Source of the DNA: DATKMK01 sp035541895
GTDB taxonomy: Bacteria; Desulfobacterota; Binatia; HRBIN30; JACQVA1
Assembly: GCA_035541895.1 (NCBI GenBank)
Contig: DATKMK010000098.1
Location: 1 to 64,000, forward strand
DNA length: 64,000 nt
Direction: 5' to 3'
The notes beneath the pieces are model-generated. The model made no database searches. It saw only the letters and a program-made list of their open reading frames with translations, and had not been told where the DNA came from. This document shows positions 33,355-41,807 of this stretch, piece after piece. Position numbers and translations under genes: made by a program. Positions within the stretch are counted from its first letter, which is position 1. Each line of letters opens with the position of its first letter.

Positions 33355-35436
33355 TCAGTGCGAGTAGTCGGCGCGCGTGATGTTCAGTCGACGCATCTTG
33401 TTCTGGAGCGTTGTTCGCTTCAGGCCCAAGCGCTCCGCGGCGCCGCCCTTGCCCGCGATCCGTCCGGAGGCGGCCTTGATCGCGTCGATGATTGCCTGCC
33501 GCTCTGCGGCTTCGAATGTTACGCCCGACGCGACCGTTGAAGACCGCGACCGCGTCAGCTCGGTACGTGGAACCTGCAATTCGCCGCCTTGCGTCAGAAT
33601 CACGCAGCGCTCAATGAAGTTCTCGAGCTCACGAACGTTACCCGGCCAATCGGCGTTGACCAACGTGGTCATCGACTGCTTGGGAATGGACTTGATGTGC
33701 TTCTTCATGCGTCGTGCGAGGCGGGAAACGAAGTAATGAATGAGCAACGGAATGTCCTCGCGCCGTTCCCGAAGCGGGGGAATCTCGATCGGAAACACGT
33801 TCAGTCGGTAGAACAGGTCTTCCCGAAACTGGCTGTTGCGGATCATCGCCGGCAGGTCTCGGTGCGTGGCGGCAATCACGCGGACATCAACATGGATCGT
33901 CTTGGTACTTCCCAGCCGCTCGAATTCATGTTCCTGCAATGCGCGCAACAGTTTGGGTTGCAAATCGAGACCGATGTCGCCGATCTCATCCAAGAACAGC
34001 GTGCCGCGGTGCGCTAATTCGAACCGGCCGCGCTTCTGCATCAGTGCCCCGGTGAAGGCGCCTTTCTCGTGACCAAACAGTTCGCTCTCCACCAGGCCGG
34101 AAGGGATGGCGGCGCAATTCAGGCGAACGAATGTTTGGTCTCGCCGCGGGCTGAGGTTATGGATCGCGCGCGCAATCAGCTCCTTTCCCGTGCCGGTCTC
34201 ACCGTGCAGCAACACCGTTGAGTCGGTCGGCGCGACAATTGAAACCTGCTTGAGTACTTCGCGCAGGGCTGCGCTTTTGCCGACGATATCCTCGAAGCTG
34301 TATTCGGCGCGGATTTCGGACTCGAGATACTCCCGCTGCTCTTCCAGATGCGCGTGTGAGGCGCTGAGCCGTCCGTACGCAATCGCGTTGTCTACAGCCA
34401 ACGCAATCTGCGCACCCAATTGGGAGAACAGATCGAGGTCCGGTTGGCCGAAAGCGTGGGGCCGCCGACTACCGATTGCCAGCAAGCCCAACGGTCCAGA
34501 GCCGGTTACCAGCGGGGTGACGGCAAACGATTGTATGGCCTCCGCCCTCAACCTTTCGGCAATCGGGGCCGGGAGCTTCTCGATGTCCGCAATCGACCAG
34601 AACCCCGGTTCGCGACGGCGCATCTTGTCAACGTCGTCGTTCGTGAGGTGTGTCGGTGCGACATCATCCAGCAAGCCCCTACCGGTGGGAAAATCGAGCA
34701 GCACGCTCTGGAGCTGATTGGACTTCGGGTCGATCAACCAGACGCCGGTGAAGTCGTTGCCGAAATACGAGCGGATTGATGCCGACGCGGCACGAAACAC
34801 GTCGTCAATCTCCAATTGTGATACGACATGGTTGTTGATCTCGAGAAGCAGCCGAAGACGGTCGCGCTCTTTGGCAAGCTCGCGGTGATACTCATCCGCA
34901 CTGTCCCTGGCCAGCGCGCACTCGAGTGCGACCGCAACGTGTGACGCCAGGGAACCAAGCAGCTCGACATCTTCGGGGACAAATTCCTCCCCCCGCTCGC
35001 GCGTCACCACAAGAATCCCGTATCGCTCCTGGGCCGTAGACACGGGGAGCACATAGGTGGCGCGGCCAACGGACTGAGCTGCGAATGGAACCAGCTCGGG
35101 ATGTTTCAACATTTCCTGCGATATATCCGGCAGGAAAACCGGTGTTTGTTCTTCCAGAGCTCGTGCCACCGCGCCGATGCGTGAGATCGTGGTTCCAATC
35201 TTGATCGCGGGTGCGTCCGCTTCTCGATCGAACTCCAACACCCGCAGACTCTCTCCGTCGCCGCCAAGGACGTAGAGGTGGGCTCCATGGATGCGACAAG
35301 TGCCGAACAGAACATTGCGCAGGCTGTGGAGGACGGCTTTTACCGTTGGCTGCGCGGCGATCGCGCTGGAAACATCGAGCAGCGCCCGATAGCGATCACC
35401 TGTTTCCGTCTTTTCACCTGCGGCTGAGCCGGACAC
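33355..35436 (-). CDS. Sigma-54-dependent transcriptional activator with two GAF domains
   Basis: A 693-aa FhlA/NorR-like enhancer-binding protein. GAF sensor domains occupy about 20-175 and 195-355, separated by a short coiled segment. The AAA+ domain (about 380-620) has Walker A GETGTGKE (412-419), the sigma-54-contacting GAFTGA loop (459-464), Walker B TLFLDEIGD (479-487) and the WPGNVRELEN sensor region. A Fis-type helix-turn-helix ends the protein (GGAAERLGLKRTTLQNKMRR). GAF ligands could be small molecules or redox signals; no heme or iron motif is obvious. The likely target is the promoter at 33235-33250 just downstream of the gene. Confidence 0.94.
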   Translation of the reverse strand: MSGSAAGEKTETGDRYRALLDVSSAIAAQPTVKAVLHSLRNVLFGTCRIHGAHLYVLGGDGESLRVLEFDREADAPAIKIGTTISRIGAVARALEEQTPVFLPDISQEMLKHPELVPFAAQSVGRATYVLPVSTAQERYGILVVTRERGEEFVPEDVELLGSLASHVAVALECALARDSADEYHRELAKERDRLRLLLEINNHVVSQLEIDDVFRAASASIRSYFGNDFTGVWLIDPKSNQLQSVLLDFPTGRGLLDDVAPTHLTNDDVDKMRRREPGFWSIADIEKLPAPIAERLRAEAIQSFAVTPLVTGSGPLGLLAIGSRRPHAFGQPDLDLFSQLGAQIALAVDNAIAYGRLSASHAHLEEQREYLESEIRAEYSFEDIVGKSAALREVLKQVSIVAPTDSTVLLHGETGTGKELIARAIHNLSPRRDQTFVRLNCAAIPSGLVESELFGHEKGAFTGALMQKRGRFELAHRGTLFLDEIGDIGLDLQPKLLRALQEHEFERLGSTKTIHVDVRVIAATHRDLPAMIRNSQFREDLFYRLNVFPIEIPPLRERREDIPLLIHYFVSRLARRMKKHIKSIPKQSMTTLVNADWPGNVRELENFIERCVILTQGGELQVPRTELTRSRSSTVASGVTFEAAERQAIIDAIKAASGRIAGKGGAAERLGLKRTTLQNKMRRLNITRADYSH

Positions 35437-35562
35437 GCCATTACCATAGCACAGCGCGGTGAGAAGATGGGCCTGTCTGAAACATGCAGCGCCCCGGACC
35501 TCGATAGCCTGCGGCCGGTGCCGCCCTCGACCGATTCCTCAGAGAGCCGCCACCGCGGATCG

Positions 35563-35745
35563 TCACGATGTCGGCGTCTCGGTCGGGATCTCGGTGCTGG
35601 TGGGTTGAATGATGCCGCTCCCGCCGAGGACCAAGTCATTCCCACCGCATGAAGAGAAGGCGGCCGCGCCGACCGCCGACAAGAAGAGTAGGGCGACCGC
35701 CGCCGCGACCCGTTCCGATCGTTGCGATCGCTTCGTCGGACTCAT
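35563..35745 (-). CDS. Small lipoprotein of unknown function
   Basis: A 60-aa peptide. Its ATG at 35745 overlaps the stop of the M24 peptidase gene (ATGA) and is preceded by GAGGAGGCGCG. It has a basic N-terminus (MSPTKRSQRSERV), a hydrophobic segment and a lipobox-like AAFSSCGG. The mature peptide is only about 28 residues, low in complexity and rich in Thr, Pro and Glu (QPTSTEIPTETPTS). It may be a surface or periplasmic tether. No function is known. Confidence 0.58.
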   Translation of the reverse strand: MSPTKRSQRSERVAAAVALLFLSAVGAAAFSSCGGNDLVLGGSGIIQPTSTEIPTETPTS

Positions 35746-36935
35746 CGCGCCTCCTCGGTCGGTGCCAGTATCGCGACCACGGCGTTTTGGGCGGGCAGAC
35801 CGGTGACTTCGGGGATCGCGTCGTTCAAATACACGTCGACTTCGCTGCGAACGCCGAACCGCCCGGGCAAGTAGATGCCGGGCTCGATGGAAAAGCACGT
35901 GCGCGGCAGCAGCCGGCGATGATCGGGATTTTCAAATCCGTCGATGTTGGCGCCGTTGCCGTGGACCTGGCTGCCGATCGAGTGACCGGTGCGGTGCACG
36001 AAGTAATCGCCGTATCCGGCGTCGCGAATGACGGCACGCGCGGCAGCATCCACCTCCGAACCATGGAGGTCTCTGCCGCGGCTGAGTCCGTCGCGAACGC
36101 ACGCGATCGCCGCCTCGCGCGCGTCGCGCACAATTGCGAAGATCTCCCCGTAGTCGTTGGGAACCGTCTCGCCGACGTATCCCGTCCAGGTAATGTCTGC
36201 GTACACCCCGTTTGGCTCCTTCGCCCAGAGGTCGAGTAACACAAAGCTATCGCGCCGAACAGGCAGCGCCGTCGCCGCTTCGGGTCCATAGTGTGGGTTC
36301 GCGCTGTGGGCATCGACCGCAACGATCGGCGGCTTGCTGGTCTCCACACCGCTGCGCCGAAAGCGGTCGAGCATGAACGCTTGAACATCCATCTCCGTGA
36401 TCGGCTTCGCGGTGCGTACGGCGTGGCGCACGAACGCGAACGTCTCATCGACGGTGGTACGCAGCACGTCGGCGGCGCGGCAGTGACTGGCGTAGTCTGC
36501 AGGACTCCAGACCGCTTCGCAGCGTTGCACCAGATCGGCGGAGGACACCACCTCGGGACCGCAGCTCCGAACCAGTTCGATCGTGCCGGCGTCGACGCGG
36601 CTGACGTAGGGTATCGCGTTGTGAGGCGAATACTGCATCGCCACCCGACAATGACCCGCCAGCAACGTGTCGAGTCCGGCGCGCAGCTCGGGCCACGCCC
36701 GATAGATGAGGTGCTCGCCCGGCAGCTCGGCGAGCGCATCCGGTTCGACCGCCGACACCAATGCGCGCGGGACGCCGTGCGCCGGTACCAGGTAGAACCA
36801 GCGCCGCGTCAGCTCGCGCGGCGGAAGCCGCAGAATGCGGTATGCGAGCGGATCGTTGCCGCGGAAGTCGTAGAACAACCACGCGTCGACGCCGTCGGCC
36901 TGCAGCGCCGCTTGGATCGATGCAATCGACGTCAT
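35742..36935 (-). CDS. M24-family metallopeptidase (Xaa-Pro aminopeptidase-like)
   Basis: A 397-aa cytosolic protein with a creatinase-like N-terminal domain (1-150) and a pita-bread C-terminal domain. The five dinuclear-metal ligands expected of the family are visible: two aspartates (LLDLWAKEPNGVYADITW), a histidine (HRTGHSIGSQ), and two glutamates (SIEPGIYLPG and VRSEVDVYL). It should remove N-terminal residues next to proline or act on related small peptides. It overlaps the small lipoprotein gene downstream and is divergent from the MBL hydrolase gene. Confidence 0.87.
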   Translation of the reverse strand: MTSIASIQAALQADGVDAWLFYDFRGNDPLAYRILRLPPRELTRRWFYLVPAHGVPRALVSAVEPDALAELPGEHLIYRAWPELRAGLDTLLAGHCRVAMQYSPHNAIPYVSRVDAGTIELVRSCGPEVVSSADLVQRCEAVWSPADYASHCRAADVLRTTVDETFAFVRHAVRTAKPITEMDVQAFMLDRFRRSGVETSKPPIVAVDAHSANPHYGPEAATALPVRRDSFVLLDLWAKEPNGVYADITWTGYVGETVPNDYGEIFAIVRDAREAAIACVRDGLSRGRDLHGSEVDAAARAVIRDAGYGDYFVHRTGHSIGSQVHGNGANIDGFENPDHRRLLPRTCFSIEPGIYLPGRFGVRSEVDVYLNDAIPEVTGLPAQNAVVAILAPTEEAR

Positions 36936-36991
36936 CCAGCGGCTCGCTTATCCGCCGTCGATGAGCGAGTCAACGTGGCGCGCGCCCTTTG

Positions 36992-37020
36992 TAGACCTCC
37001 GCCAAGCGACTTCGTACAAT
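36992..37020 (+). promoter_or_regulatory. Candidate -35/-10 promoter giving a leaderless mRNA
   Basis: TAGACC (36992-36997) and TACAAT (37015-37020) are separated by 17 bp. The GTG chosen as the start of the next gene is only 6 nt beyond the -10 box, so transcription would begin at or within a base or two of the start codon. No Shine-Dalgarno is present. Confidence 0.45.
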
Positions 37021-37026
37021 GCGCGG

Positions 37027-38049
37027 GTGAAGAGTGCATTTGTTCCACGATTGGTGAACGGCCCGTTCGGCGATCCGGGGCTATACGTCAGTCAACGCTG
37101 GCACGGCCGCGCGTTGCTGTTCGACCTCGGCCGCATCGACCGCGTGCCGGCGGGCGAGTTGTTGCGGGTGACGCACGTCTTCGTCACGCACACGCACATC
37201 GATCACTTCATCGGCTTCGATCACTTGCTGCGGATTTTTCTGGCGCGCGATCTCCAGCTCGAGATCTTCGGCCCGCCGGGCATCATCGCCAACGTGCGCG
37301 GCAAGCTGGCGGGCTACACCTGGAACCTGGTCGACGGCTACGGGTTCGTGATCACGGTGCACGAAGTGGGCATGGATGGACGAGTCCGCTGGGTCCGGCT
37401 GCCGGCGGCGACCAGCTTTACGCCCGATGTCGAAGGCGAACGGCCGTTCGAGGGCGTGGTGCTCGCCGATCCGCACTTCAGCGTCCACGCCACCATCCTC
37501 GATCATCGCATTCCGTGTCTCGGCTACGCCGTGCGCGAGGAGCGGCATCTGAACGTGCGAACCGACGAGTTGGAGCGACTCGGGATTCCGCCCGGCCCGT
37601 GGCTGGCAGAATTGAAGGATGCGGTGCGCGAAGGCGCCCCCGACGACACCGCGATCGTCGCCGAATGGCGCGAGAACGGTACCCGCTGTCAACGGCGGTT
37701 CATGCTCGTCGAGTTGCGCGATCGGCTGATCGTTGAAACCCCGGGTCAGGCGATCGCGTACGTGACGGATATCCGATTCACCGCCGCCAATGCCCCGCGC
37801 ATCGCCGAACTCGCGCGCGAGGTCGACGTGTTCTTTTGCGAGTCGCTGTTCGTCGACGTCGATCGCGATCAAGCCGCCAAGCGCTACCATCTGACCGCGC
37901 GCCAAGCCGGCACGCTGGCACGGATGGCGAACGCCAAGCGCCTCGATGTGTTTCATTTTTCGCCGCGCTACGAAGGCGACGCCGAACGGCTGCGCCGTGA
38001 AGCCGCGGCCACGTTCGCCGGCGAGATCGCGGAAGACGTGCCGGATTGA
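37027..38049 (+). CDS. Metallo-beta-lactamase-fold hydrolase, RNase Z-like
   Basis: A 340-aa protein from the GTG at 37027 (VKSAFVPRLVNGPFGDPGLY), which matches the usual N-terminus of this subgroup. An ATG 66 nt upstream is possible but would put the promoter inside the gene. The metal site is THTHIDHFIGFDHLLR (HxHxDH). Later ligand candidates are the histidine in LDHRIPCLGYAV, the aspartate in YVTDIRFTA and the histidine in VFHFSPRY. RNase Z enzymes trim tRNA 3' ends, but this longer subgroup may act on other nucleic acid or small-molecule substrates. Confidence 0.8.
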   Translation: MKSAFVPRLVNGPFGDPGLYVSQRWHGRALLFDLGRIDRVPAGELLRVTHVFVTHTHIDHFIGFDHLLRIFLARDLQLEIFGPPGIIANVRGKLAGYTWNLVDGYGFVITVHEVGMDGRVRWVRLPAATSFTPDVEGERPFEGVVLADPHFSVHATILDHRIPCLGYAVREERHLNVRTDELERLGIPPGPWLAELKDAVREGAPDDTAIVAEWRENGTRCQRRFMLVELRDRLIVETPGQAIAYVTDIRFTAANAPRIAELAREVDVFFCESLFVDVDRDQAAKRYHLTARQAGTLARMANAKRLDVFHFSPRYEGDAERLRREAAATFAGEIAEDVPD

Positions 38050-38056
38050 AGGCGTC

Positions 38057-38503
38057 ATGGTCGTGACCGCGGAGGCCGGCGCGTTTGCCGACGCGCATCG
38101 CGTCGCCCATCTCGCCACCGCCGATGCGCGGGCGACGCCGCACGTCGTGCCGTTGTGCTACGCCCGCGACGGCGATCGATTCTATTTCGTGGTCGACGAC
38201 AAACCGAAGCGCGGCGAGCGCCGCAATCTCAAGCGTCTGCGCAACATCGCCGAAAATCGCCGGGTCGCGCTGGTCATCGACGACTACGACGAAGACTGGA
38301 GCCGCTTGGCGTTCCTGCTGATTCACGGCGATGCGGCGTTGGTCGACGATCGCACTGAGTATGCCCGCGGGTTGACCGCGCTGCGGGCGCGCTATCCGCA
38401 ATATCGCGCAATGCCGCTCGACCAGACCACCCACCCGCTGGTGCGGATCACGGCGACCCGAGTTCGTCTTTGGCGCGCGCGGCAGGGTAACAGCCGCGGC
38501 TAG
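38057..38503 (+). CDS. PPOX-class flavin/F420-dependent enzyme (TIGR03668-like)
   Basis: A 148-aa split-barrel protein. The start at 38057 is 7 bp after the MBL gene stop. Family features are HLATADARATPHVVPLCY, FYFVVDDKPKRGERRNLKRL and a final RVRLWRARQG strand. Members of the pyridoxamine-5'-phosphate-oxidase superfamily bind FMN or F420 and catalyse small redox steps. Which cofactor is used here cannot be told from sequence alone. The stop codon shares a CTAG with the convergent FAD oxidoreductase gene. Confidence 0.82.
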   Translation: MVVTAEAGAFADAHRVAHLATADARATPHVVPLCYARDGDRFYFVVDDKPKRGERRNLKRLRNIAENRRVALVIDDYDEDWSRLAFLLIHGDAALVDDRTEYARGLTALRARYPQYRAMPLDQTTHPLVRITATRVRLWRARQGNSRG

Positions 38504-39918
38504 TCGGTTTGTCGGATCTCCTCCAGGTATTCCTGGTCGGTGTTGATGTTCCATAGCTCGCATGTGCCCCCCAGAAGATTCCGTGCGGCGAGCAAGCCGG
38601 TCAAGATCGAGTGGTCCTGATTGTTGTACTTGTACATGCCGCCTCGACCAATCAGTTGCGCGTTCTCGAGCGTCATGGCGTACGCCTTGAGCTTGTCGAA
38701 GTGCTCGCGGTGCCCGACGTAGTACGTCGGATAGCTGTCGCGTTCGCGCACCACGAATCCGTCGATCACGTCGTTGGGATCGCAGAGGCCTGTCTGGACC
38801 AGTTCGTCCTTCGCCAGACGGATGAGATCCGCATCTTCCATGAGCCAAATCGGCTCGTGGGCGAAACAGAAGTACTCCACGCTGACCGCCGCCCTGGCGT
38901 GGTCCGCAAGCATCTCGCGCGAAAAGTTTCCGTAGTCGGTCAATCGAGCCATTCGTACGTCAGGCGAGTGGACGTAGATCCAATTGTCGGAGAAGAGCGA
39001 CGGTCTATCGAGAATCAGGTTCACCGTGATGTGGTCGCGATAAAACAACTTCTGGGCCGCCTCCCGAATCTCGACCGGAGCCGGCGGGTCCAGAATCCGC
39101 ACGAACTCGGTGAGTGGAATGCTGGAGAATACATAGTCAGCGTCCACGGCAACTTCCTGATCGTTGTGGACTCCGTGGATCCGCGTCAGCCGCGCACCCT
39201 CCCGCTGGATGCGGTGGACCTCAAAGTTGTTCCGCACCACCGTGCCCGCTTTCACGAGCCGATCCGACATGATCTCGTAGACCTGCCCCGCTCCGCGAGC
39301 GGCATAGTGGAACTTGTCGGCAAGAGTCTTGACGCTTCGGTTGCCCCTCTGCCCGAAGAAGGCGTTGCGAACCGCCTCCCACAAGTCGAGGCCCTTGATT
39401 CGTTGACCCGCCCACTCCGCGCTCAGTTGAGAACACGGAATCCCCCAGACCTTCTCGGTGTAGGTCTTGAAGAAAATCTCGTACAGGCGTCGACCGAATC
39501 GCTGAACCACCCAGTCCTCGAACGTGTCAGCTTCCGCCCGAGTCGATCGCACATGGGCGGTGAGGAAACTGACGACTGCGCGAGCAGTGGTGAAGAGACC
39601 GAGCCCGAACAGTGCGTTGAACGGACGCAAAGGATAGTGGAAGAACTTGTTGCGGTAGTAGATTCGTGTCAGACGGGGGACTTCGACGTACTGCTCGCCA
39701 ACCAGCTCGTGCCACAGGTCGTCGACTTCCTTGTTCTTGGTCAAGAAGCGATGCGGACCGAGATCAAACCGAAACCCTTTGTACTCGATCGTCCGCGCCA
39801 ACCCGCCGACCGTTGGGTTGCGATCAAGAACGGTGGCGACTCGGCCGTTTCGGGAAAGCTCGTAGGCACACGCCATACCCGCCGGCCCGGCGCCAAGAAT
39901 GACGATCCGTGAGGACAT
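38500..39918 (-). CDS. FAD-dependent oxidoreductase (amine oxidase/UDP-galactopyranose mutase-like)
   Basis: A 472-aa protein with an N-terminal Rossmann dinucleotide motif (VILGAGPAGMACAYELS) and the FAD-contacting GGLARTIEYKGFRFDLGPHRF. The middle contains WVVQRFGRRLYEIFFKTYTEKVWG, typical of COG1232-type oxidoreductases related to protoporphyrinogen oxidase and UDP-galactopyranose mutase. The C-terminal FAD-binding block is AQLIGRGGMYKYNNQDHSI. Related proteins are frequently found in polysaccharide gene clusters. It might act on nucleotide sugars, but substrate is uncertain. The HEAT-repeat gene lies just upstream on the same strand. Confidence 0.83.
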   Translation of the reverse strand: MSSRIVILGAGPAGMACAYELSRNGRVATVLDRNPTVGGLARTIEYKGFRFDLGPHRFLTKNKEVDDLWHELVGEQYVEVPRLTRIYYRNKFFHYPLRPFNALFGLGLFTTARAVVSFLTAHVRSTRAEADTFEDWVVQRFGRRLYEIFFKTYTEKVWGIPCSQLSAEWAGQRIKGLDLWEAVRNAFFGQRGNRSVKTLADKFHYAARGAGQVYEIMSDRLVKAGTVVRNNFEVHRIQREGARLTRIHGVHNDQEVAVDADYVFSSIPLTEFVRILDPPAPVEIREAAQKLFYRDHITVNLILDRPSLFSDNWIYVHSPDVRMARLTDYGNFSREMLADHARAAVSVEYFCFAHEPIWLMEDADLIRLAKDELVQTGLCDPNDVIDGFVVRERDSYPTYYVGHREHFDKLKAYAMTLENAQLIGRGGMYKYNNQDHSILTGLLAARNLLGGTCELWNINTDQEYLEEIRQTD

Positions 39919-39922
39919 GAGA

Positions 39923-40669
39923 TCACCCGCGATCTACGATAGCCAACAGCCGCAGCGCCCTCTCTGCGGCGCGGCGATGGGCGGCGTCGTCGGACTTGGC
40001 GGCTCCGCGCAGGACGGCGACGACTTCTGGGGTTGATTGCCCAAGATCGCCGAGCACGGTGACGGCGGCGCGGCGGACGCCGGGTATGGGATCGTGAATG
40101 AGGCGCAACACGCCGGCCACGGCAGCGTGGCGATCCGGCACCAAATCCGGCAGCACGGTGAGGGCGGCGAGGCGTACAGCAATCTCCGCGTCGGAGAGCG
40201 CGGCGAGGGCTGCGTCGGCTGCCGCATTGGAGATCACCCGAAGATCGCGCAGACAGTAGAGCGCCATCTTGCGTTGCGCGTCGTTGCCCTGCGTAACGAG
40301 ACGCAACACGTCCGGTACCACCGCCGGGCCGACACCCGCGAGGATAGTCGCCGCCGCCCAGCGCAGATCGCCGTCGGCCGCGCCCATCACTTCGAGGAAA
40401 ACCGGCAACGCCGCCGGCGGCGGCGGGCCGATCAACGACCACGCGTAGGCCGCACCCCACCGCCGAGCGAGTGAGGCGTCGCTCAGCGCGGCACTGAGCG
40501 CCGCTTGGACGGGGCCCGTCGAAGCGCCGGATGCCAGCAGCTCGGCCGCGCGGCGCTGCACGGATTTGCGTCGGTGTCCGAGGCAGTCGATCAACAGCGC
40601 GAGGTCGCTGTCGCTCAGCGCGTGCCCCGCTACTTTTGCCAATCGATCGGCAGCTTCGTCGGTGGTCAT
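39923..40669 (-). CDS. HEAT-repeat protein
   Basis: A 248-aa all-helical protein, start at 40669 by ATGA overlap with the stop of the upstream ligase gene. It consists of tandem HEAT-like repeats of about 30 residues (for example DLRWAAATILAGVGPAVVPDVL, EIAVRLAALTVLPDLVPD, IPGVRRAAVTVLGDLGQ). HEAT arrays act as protein-binding scaffolds. Translational coupling to the LplA-like ligase suggests it binds that enzyme or its protein substrate; this is inference. There is no signal peptide or membrane helix. Confidence 0.8.
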   Translation of the reverse strand: MTTDEAADRLAKVAGHALSDSDLALLIDCLGHRRKSVQRRAAELLASGASTGPVQAALSAALSDASLARRWGAAYAWSLIGPPPPAALPVFLEVMGAADGDLRWAAATILAGVGPAVVPDVLRLVTQGNDAQRKMALYCLRDLRVISNAAADAALAALSDAEIAVRLAALTVLPDLVPDRHAAVAGVLRLIHDPIPGVRRAAVTVLGDLGQSTPEVVAVLRGAAKSDDAAHRRAAERALRLLAIVDRG

Positions 40670-41736
40670 CCTGAGAGTCCGCGGACGATCGTGTCGGCGA
40701 TCGCCCGGACCTTTCCGAGGCCGAGGATGAAGTTCTCCGGCTGTGAAAATATCGCCGAGGCGACGGCATCGATCACGCGCCATTCCGCGGGACAGAGTCG
40801 CAGCTCGTGCTCGAGCCGCGCGATGGCGGGGGAGTTGGCGATGAAGTCGCCGCTCACGATCAACTCCTTGAGAAAGCGTTCCTGCTCCAACGAGAAGTGG
40901 GCCTCGAACACGCCGAGCGGCATCCAAGCGGTTGCCGAGTGGTCGAGGTCGGATCGCGGCCGGCGCTGATACAGCCACGCCTCGGGCTGCAACTCATGCG
41001 CGCCGACGGCGTGAATCGCCTGCGATTCGAGCAGGCTGAACTCATGCGGCTCGAACGCCAACGGAAACTGCTTGGTGTACCCGCGCTGCAACACCTCGGC
41101 GACTTCGCGCAGCGACAACGACTCGCCCAACTCGTGGGCCAAGCACGTCGTCCCCTCTGAGGTCAGCATCTCGGCTTTCACCGTTCCAGACGGATCTACG
41201 ACCTCGAGGAAGTGCGGCAAGAGGCTGAAGTCACGCGTGTTCGCGAGCAGCGCTTCGAACAAGAGGGCGCCGTGCTCGTCCGTTTCAAACGAAACCGCCC
41301 CAAGAATGCGCCCGTCGACGGTAATGAAGTCGCGCCCGGGATAGAACGCGTGGACGCCGATCGCTCGGTAGCCCTCCAAGATGCCGCGCACGTACCGGTT
41401 CAACACTTGATACGGGGCGAGCGCGTTTGGATCGCTGGAATACAGCGCCGATCGATGCGGCAGAATCAACGACAGGCCGACGAAGCCGTCGCCGAACGGC
41501 AGCGCCCGTCCGCCGCATTGCCGGCGATGCAGCGCGATGCCGTCAGTCGCGGCACGTGCGGCCGGCGCCAGGTGGTAACGACCGAGCGCGAGTACGTCGC
41601 CCGCGAAGCTGTACACGCGCATCACCGCGTTGCGGGTTCGCGATGCCCGTTGCACGGCACGCATGAGATGGCGGTCGGCCGCCAGACTCCAGCTTGCGCC
41701 TACGTCCGGCTCGACGATGAAATCGATCGCCTGCAT
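40666..41736 (-). CDS. LplA-family lipoate/octanoate ligase-like protein
   Basis: A 356-aa protein of the biotin/lipoate protein ligase fold. It has the substrate loop RRQCGGRALPFGDG, matching RRxxGGG-type motifs, and GRDFITVDGRILGAVSF. In true lipoate ligases the last motif contains a catalytic lysine (typically ...RKxxGS...), but here that position reads R-I-L-G, so the lysine appears missing. Residues from about 260 onward form an extra C-terminal domain. It may attach or transfer a lipoyl-like group to a carrier protein, or have lost catalysis. A TATGAC -10-like box lies 13 nt upstream of the start. Confidence 0.75.
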   Translation of the reverse strand: MQAIDFIVEPDVGASWSLAADRHLMRAVQRASRTRNAVMRVYSFAGDVLALGRYHLAPAARAATDGIALHRRQCGGRALPFGDGFVGLSLILPHRSALYSSDPNALAPYQVLNRYVRGILEGYRAIGVHAFYPGRDFITVDGRILGAVSFETDEHGALLFEALLANTRDFSLLPHFLEVVDPSGTVKAEMLTSEGTTCLAHELGESLSLREVAEVLQRGYTKQFPLAFEPHEFSLLESQAIHAVGAHELQPEAWLYQRRPRSDLDHSATAWMPLGVFEAHFSLEQERFLKELIVSGDFIANSPAIARLEHELRLCPAEWRVIDAVASAIFSQPENFILGLGKVRAIADTIVRGLSG

Positions 41737-41758
41737 TGGGCGACCGGGTCATAGCACA

Positions 41759-41806
41759 GGCGAATGCGCAATTCGGAATGCGGAGTGTGCGGAGAATGCG
41801 GAATGT
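41759..41806. repeat. Degenerate heptamer array, consensus GCGGAAT
   Basis: The sequence reads as consecutive 7-mers GGCGAAT, GCGCAAT, TCGGAAT, GCGGAGT, then an 11-mer and a final GCGGAAT. It fills the gap between the M32 peptidase stop at 41808 and the start of the ligase gene. It does not form a hairpin. Confidence 0.7.
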
Positions 41807-41807
41807 C

